Of a stretch of DNA of 64,000 nt, positions 60,842 to 64,000 are shown one piece after another. Origin of the DNA: CAG-390 sp045546615 (GTDB lineage: Bacteria; Bacillota; Clostridia; Oscillospirales; CAG-272); the NCBI GenBank assembly GCA_045546615.1, contig JAZQDD010000060.1, positions 1-64,000 of the forward strand. The letters run 5' to 3'. Numbering within the stretch: position 1 is the first letter of the stretch; each line of letters starts with the position of its first letter. The translations under genes were made by a program, and so were the position numbers. A model generated the notes under the pieces. The model had not been told where the DNA came from. It did not search any database and saw nothing but the letters and a program-made list of their open reading frames with translations.

Positions 60842-60871
60842 AAAAGTCGGTGCATTTCTGCACCGACTTTT
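60842..60871. terminator. Bidirectional terminator between spoIVB remnant and YdcF-like gene
   Basis: AAAAGTCGGTGCA pairs with TGCACCGACTTTT around TTTC, with T-runs on both strands. Confidence 0.88.
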
Positions 60872-60873
60872 TC

Positions 60874-61611
60874 TTACGGAAAAACGATATATTTGACGAA
60901 TGCGAGGCATTCGCGCAGGGTATGGGGGATTATTGTATAAAACGCCGTAGACGAATGAACGTGAGTGGCGTTGTAGCCGCAACGCGAGGCAGAAAGCGCC
61001 CCTCGCATAATATGAAAATCATTCGTTATAAACGCCACGCTGTACTCACCGTCAAAATGCGCGTCAAGCAGTTCCTTGGAATAGATAAAATTCTCCGCCG
61101 TGCTGGTCGAGCGTTCCTCTTTTATTATTCTGTCCGCCGCAACTCCGGCGGCGACGAGATATCGCTCCATTGCAAGCGCCTCGGTAATGTCCTCGTTCTC
61201 TCCCTGACCGCCGCTCACGACAATTACGGAATCGGGATTTTTTCGATGATATTCAAGTGCAACGTCCAGCCTTTTTACCAGCGTTTCGGTAGGCGTTTCG
61301 CCTCGCACGCCCGAGCCAAGCACGATAACGGCATCCTCGGTATATGTTACGTTATCACAATATCCGTAGATAAACAGCGCACAAAGAAACACCGCCGCCG
61401 CGCCGACGGCTGACAAAAACGCTATTTTAAGCCAAGACGGGGTCATTTCAAGTAATTTATCAAAAAATACACCCAAGAATATCAAGAATAGTCCGAGAGC
61501 ATAGGTCATAAATATTCCTGTATTAGGATTTTGAATAAAAGATACGACAATGGCATTGAGAAAAACAACACCGCCGAGCGTTATTATAAATATCTGTCTT
61601 AATTTTTTCAT
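60874..61611 (-). CDS. YdcF/ElyC-family (DUF218) membrane protein
   Basis: A 245-residue protein with three hydrophobic segments in the first 85 residues (about 6-25, 35-50, 62-85), then a DUF218 domain: AVIVLGSGVRGETPTETLVK, VIVVSGGQGE, STSTAENFIYSKELL and ITNDFHIMRGAL. Members such as SanA and ElyC affect envelope integrity and lipid-carrier use; the reaction is not known. The start at 61611 follows AAGGTGG. It stands alone, ending at the terminator that also serves the spoIVB remnant. Confidence 0.85.
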   Translation of the reverse strand: MKKLRQIFIITLGGVVFLNAIVVSFIQNPNTGIFMTYALGLFLIFLGVFFDKLLEMTPSWLKIAFLSAVGAAAVFLCALFIYGYCDNVTYTEDAVIVLGSGVRGETPTETLVKRLDVALEYHRKNPDSVIVVSGGQGENEDITEALAMERYLVAAGVAADRIIKEERSTSTAENFIYSKELLDAHFDGEYSVAFITNDFHIMRGALSASRCGYNATHVHSSTAFYTIIPHTLRECLAFVKYIVFP

Positions 61612-61660
61612 GCGCACCACCTTTTCTTTATTTTACCACACCCCAAGCGCAAAAGCAAGA

Positions 61661-61685
61661 AAAGCCGCAGAACATCTGCGACTTT
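61661..61685 (-). terminator. Terminator of spoVAD-spoVAE
   Basis: On the minus strand GTCGCAGA pairs with TCTGCGGC around TGT, flanked by an A-run and followed by TTTTCTTG, ten bases after the spoVAE stop. Confidence 0.78.
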
Positions 61686-61694
61686 TTTTGCGTT

Positions 61695-62051
61695 TTATGA
61701 TTTTGGCTTGCTTCGCGTAAAGCAGGCGGCAAGAAAACCAAAGACGAGAGCCGCGGCAGTACCTCCCGCGGCGGCGGTCAGGCTTCCCGTAAATATTCCG
61801 AAAAAGCCCCTCTCCTCGACCGCCTTTTTCATACCCTCTGAAATTAAGTTTCCGAATCCCGAAAGCGGTACACTTGCGCCCGCGCCCGCAAACTCGATAA
61901 GACGCGGATATATGCCGAGTGCGCCGAGTATCACACCCGCAACCACGTATCCGACAAGAATGCGCGCAGGCGTGAGCTTCGTGCGGTCTACCAGCACCTG
62001 CGCTATTACACACAAAGCTCCGCCGACTAAAAAGGCGCGTATATATTCCAT
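61695..62051 (-). CDS. spoVAE: Stage V sporulation protein AE (SpoVAE/AEB)
   Basis: A 118-residue membrane protein with three to four hydrophobic segments and the family blocks AFLVGGALCVIAQVLVD, TPARILVGYVVAGVILGALG and SEGMKKAVEERGF. SpoVA proteins form the spore inner-membrane channel for dipicolinic acid. The start at 62051 overlaps the spoVAD stop by one base (TAATG) and follows AAGGAATA; a longer reading would lie inside spoVAD. It ends the operon before a terminator. Confidence 0.93.
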   Translation of the reverse strand: MEYIRAFLVGGALCVIAQVLVDRTKLTPARILVGYVVAGVILGALGIYPRLIEFAGAGASVPLSGFGNLISEGMKKAVEERGFFGIFTGSLTAAAGGTAAALVFGFLAACFTRSKPKS

Positions 62052-63070
62052 TATTCCTTCCCCCTTCCCGTAAAATGAACAAGGTGGGCAACGGCGGGTA
62101 TCGCTTGCCCCTGCTTTGAGCTTGACGGACTCATCATAGCCCCCGTGCCGATAAACAATATGCTTTTTTGCCTGCCGGCGTACAGTTCGGGCAAAAGATG
62201 CGCCGCCGCCACCACTGCGGAGCATCCGCACCCCGAGCCGCCTGCATGAACGTCCTGCTTTTTTCGCTCGTATATCATTACTCCGCAATCAAATAGTCTA
62301 TCAGCGAAGTTCACGCCCGATGCTTCAAGAAGTTCGCCGAGGATGGAGCTTCCCTCCGCGCCGAGATCCCCGGTATATATTCCGTCAAAATCGCACGGGG
62401 ACTTTCCCGTTGCTTCAAAATAGGCAAGCAAGGTATCAAGCGCGGCGGGTGCCATCGCCGCGCCCATATTATTCGCATCGGTAATCCCCTTTTCCACCAC
62501 TATCCCCGGCATCACGTCGGATATATAAGCAAGCGGTGCAGCTTTCGCCTTTTCGGCGGTGCTGACAACAAACGCGCCCGAGCCCGTGACCGTCCATTGC
62601 GATGTCGGAGTGCGCTGTCCGCCGTATTCAAGCGGGTTGCGGTATTGCCGCTCTGCGGCGGCGTTGTGCGACGATGTAACGGCGGCGGCTGTTTCAAAAG
62701 CGCCTTTTGAAACGAGCATTGAAGAAAGAACAAGTCCCTCCGCCGCCGTCGAGCAAGCCCCGTAAAGTCCAAAATACGGCACGTCATATTCAAGCAGTCC
62801 AAACGCCGAACCAACACATTGATTCAAGAGATCTCCCGCAAAAAGCGCACCAAGCGTATCTGAAGATATCCCAGCCTTTCCGAGCGCCAGACCAAGTGCA
62901 ATTCGTTGCATCTCGCTTTCCGACAGCTCAAAAGTCGGCGCGCCAAAACGGTCGGTATCGTCGTGTACGTCAAATTTCTCCCCAAGCGGCCCCTCGAATT
63001 CCTTTTTCCCCACCACCGATGCGGCGGCGATCACGCACGCGCCATGCGTGCTTATAGCTTTTCTCCCCAT
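62051..63070 (-). CDS. spoVAD: Stage V sporulation protein AD (SpoVAD)
   Basis: A 339-residue thiolase-fold protein, the usual SpoVAD length, with the cysteine of GLYGACSTAAEG (about 106) and DVHAGGSGCGCSA near the end. SpoVAD binds dipicolinic acid and works with SpoVAC and SpoVAEb in its uptake into spores. The start at 63070 is chosen because GGAGG is five bases upstream; the ATG at 63082 lacks a site. The gene for SpoVAC, normally directly upstream, is not there: an unrelated gene and its terminator occupy that place. Confidence 0.94.
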   Translation of the reverse strand: MGRKAISTHGACVIAAASVVGKKEFEGPLGEKFDVHDDTDRFGAPTFELSESEMQRIALGLALGKAGISSDTLGALFAGDLLNQCVGSAFGLLEYDVPYFGLYGACSTAAEGLVLSSMLVSKGAFETAAAVTSSHNAAAERQYRNPLEYGGQRTPTSQWTVTGSGAFVVSTAEKAKAAPLAYISDVMPGIVVEKGITDANNMGAAMAPAALDTLLAYFEATGKSPCDFDGIYTGDLGAEGSSILGELLEASGVNFADRLFDCGVMIYERKKQDVHAGGSGCGCSAVVAAAHLLPELYAGRQKSILFIGTGAMMSPSSSKQGQAIPAVAHLVHFTGRGKE

Positions 63071-63133
63071 CCGAGCCTCCATTTTATTTGCTGTTTATAT
63101 TTTTCCTCGGACGTTGAATTTTATGCTACAAAA

Positions 63134-63159
63134 AAGCGGCGTTCCGAAAAACGCCGCTT
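63134..63159 (-). terminator. Terminator of the SGNH-type gene
   Basis: AAGCGGCGTT and AACGCCGCTT form a 10-bp stem with a six-base loop, followed on the minus strand by TTTTTTG. It separates that gene from spoVAD. Confidence 0.88.
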
Positions 63160-63179
63160 GGGATTTTATTAATTTGCCA

Positions 63180-64000
63180 TTAATTTGTCGTGGTAGCGTA
63201 CTTTGGATCGACGGGATTGGGATAGAAAGAAGCCTCAAACGCCGCCTGCCTGAACTTTGCAACGTTAGCCTCGGTAAGACCGCCCGTAAACGTCAAGCCT
63301 CTGGGATCCTCGCCAAACAGCGTAGCGTAGAAGGTGTAAGCAACAGTGAGAGAGCCGGCAGGACGCGGATGGAAAAGGTCGTCCTGATAGACGTTTATCG
63401 AGGTGTTCTGGTGGATATCCAGCATTGCAACGCCCGCATAAACGAGCTTTGCGCCAACCTCCTCGGCTATTGCGCTATACGCCGCGCGGAGCTTCATTTC
63501 CATTATCTCGGTAGTTCCGCCACAGTCCGGAAGATGTGTATAGCCTTCCTTGTAGCCCCAAGTCGAATAGAAGTAGAGTTCAGCGCCGTTAGTCTTGACC
63601 ATAGCCGCAAGGGTGCGGGCTGCGTTGTAGAATTTCGTCGGGTACTTGATAGGACCTCTACTCTGATCCTGAATGATAACTATATCGTATTTATTGTTGG
63701 TAAGGGCAGTCTTTACCTTTGCGCCGTAGGTATCGTTCGGATCGGCAAACTCGTAAAGATAGTGTCCTCCGTTGGTAATCGAAGTAACGTTTACGCTGTA
63801 TCCGCCCTCTTTGCATATTGGTGCAAAATATGCGGTAGGCATATCGTTATAGTAGGTAAAGCTGTTACCGATAAAGAGGATGTCGAGCGTATCGGTCTTG
63901 CTACGGATGGGCTCGGGCTTGAACTGACCCGTAACGAAATCGTAGAACGTTTCCGCCAGCGGGTTGTCGGTAAGCCTTGCGGCGTAGCGAGAGCCATCAT
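63180..64000 (-). CDS. SGNH/GDSL-type hydrolase, DUF4886-like, 5' end outside window
   Basis: The frame is open from the right edge to the stop at 63180, so about 273 codons are seen and the N-terminus is missing. The hydrolase part begins with TLDILFIGNSFTYYND (block I, Ser in GNS), continues with DIVIIQDQSRG and ends with DDLFHPRPAGSL (the Asp and His of block V). This is the pattern of DUF4886/SGNH proteins that act on esters of surface or dietary glycans. Residues before it (about 40 visible) look like a linker from a larger, probably exported, protein. The substrate is unknown. Confidence 0.85.
   Translation of the reverse strand, partial: DGSRYAARLTDNPLAETFYDFVTGQFKPEPIRSKTDTLDILFIGNSFTYYNDMPTAYFAPICKEGGYSVNVTSITNGGHYLYEFADPNDTYGAKVKTALTNNKYDIVIIQDQSRGPIKYPTKFYNAARTLAAMVKTNGAELYFYSTWGYKEGYTHLPDCGGTTEIMEMKLRAAYSAIAEEVGAKLVYAGVAMLDIHQNTSINVYQDDLFHPRPAGSLTVAYTFYATLFGEDPRGLTFTGGLTEANVAKFRQAAFEASFYPNPVDPKYATTTN

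Noticed and set aside
1..64000. tRNA or rRNA genes
   Set aside because: No cloverleaf-type sequence with a T-loop GTTCGA-like box and acceptor stem, and no rRNA sequence, was seen on either strand by eye; a dedicated scan could still find one.

Overview
This window looks like chromosomal DNA of a spore-forming member of the Clostridia (Bacillota). The pointers are sporulation genes (a YtvI-like gene, spoIVB, spoVAD-spoVAE), a class B-type sortase, S-box (SAM-I) and FMN riboswitches, a pyrophosphate-type phosphofructokinase, addAB rather than recBCD, and many near-consensus sigma-A promoters (TTGACA, 16-17 bp, TATAAT). The genus is not identified. No tRNA, rRNA, transposase, integrase or CRISPR array was seen.

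Layout. 1-1.9 kb: 5' part of a lipoprotein gene. 2.0-9.6 kb (minus): pepD, mreB, a ComF-family gene, recD2, a small membrane protein, and metK behind a SAM-I riboswitch. 9.6-11.4 kb (minus): an FMN riboswitch, a RibU-like ECF S component and a DUF368 membrane protein. 11.4-23.9 kb (minus): rpoB-rpoC then rpsL-rpsG-fusA-tuf, each block with its own promoter. 24.0-29.1 kb: ytvI, a divergent pair (small membrane protein / XRE-S24 repressor), an AraC-type regulator with a GNAT-like C-terminus, and a helix-turn-helix regulator with a long helical C-terminal region; the last two look AT-rich and accessory. 29.3-37.3 kb (minus): a BadF-type kinase plus a transglutaminase-like protein, then a cell-envelope cluster (sortase, RlmA-like methyltransferase, glycosyltransferase, secreted C39-like protein, CNNM/CorC protein). 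37.4-41.1 kb (minus): htrA, response regulator, histidine kinase. 41.4-49.7 kb (plus): QueG-like iron-sulfur protein, a membrane protein, addB, addA. 50.2-57.3 kb (minus): SDR and PFK; MarR with two half-size ABC exporters and a nuclease-like protein. 57.5-63.1 kb: spoIVB, a small inserted block with a Fic-like and an XRE gene, a YdcF-like protein, spoVAD-spoVAE. 63.2-64 kb: an SGNH-type hydrolase running off the right edge.

The most unusual content is non-coding. Between the convergent addA and SDR genes lie two arrays of short perfect hairpins. The stems differ in sequence, but the linkers are constant: 5 nt (TGAAT in the first half, its complement ATTCA in the second) in one array, and 6 nt (ATATCG) in the other. 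The outermost hairpins abut or include the stop codons of the flanking genes. Another hairpin cluster lies between the convergent genes near 29.1-29.3 kb. A further hairpin family occurs twice just upstream of ribosome-binding sites (3455-3492 and 31674-31712), and the two copies show compensatory base changes. Finally, the Fic/XRE block sits between two copies of the last 69 bp of spoIVB (64/69 identical), which looks like insertion into the 3' end of a gene with regeneration of that end.

Working logic: the core is translation and transcription (rpoBC, S12/S7, EF-G, EF-Tu), SAM synthesis and flavin uptake under metabolite-sensing RNAs, double-strand break repair (AddAB, RecD2), envelope building and surveillance, and sporulation/germination. 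Regulator-rich accessory segments are set between these blocks.
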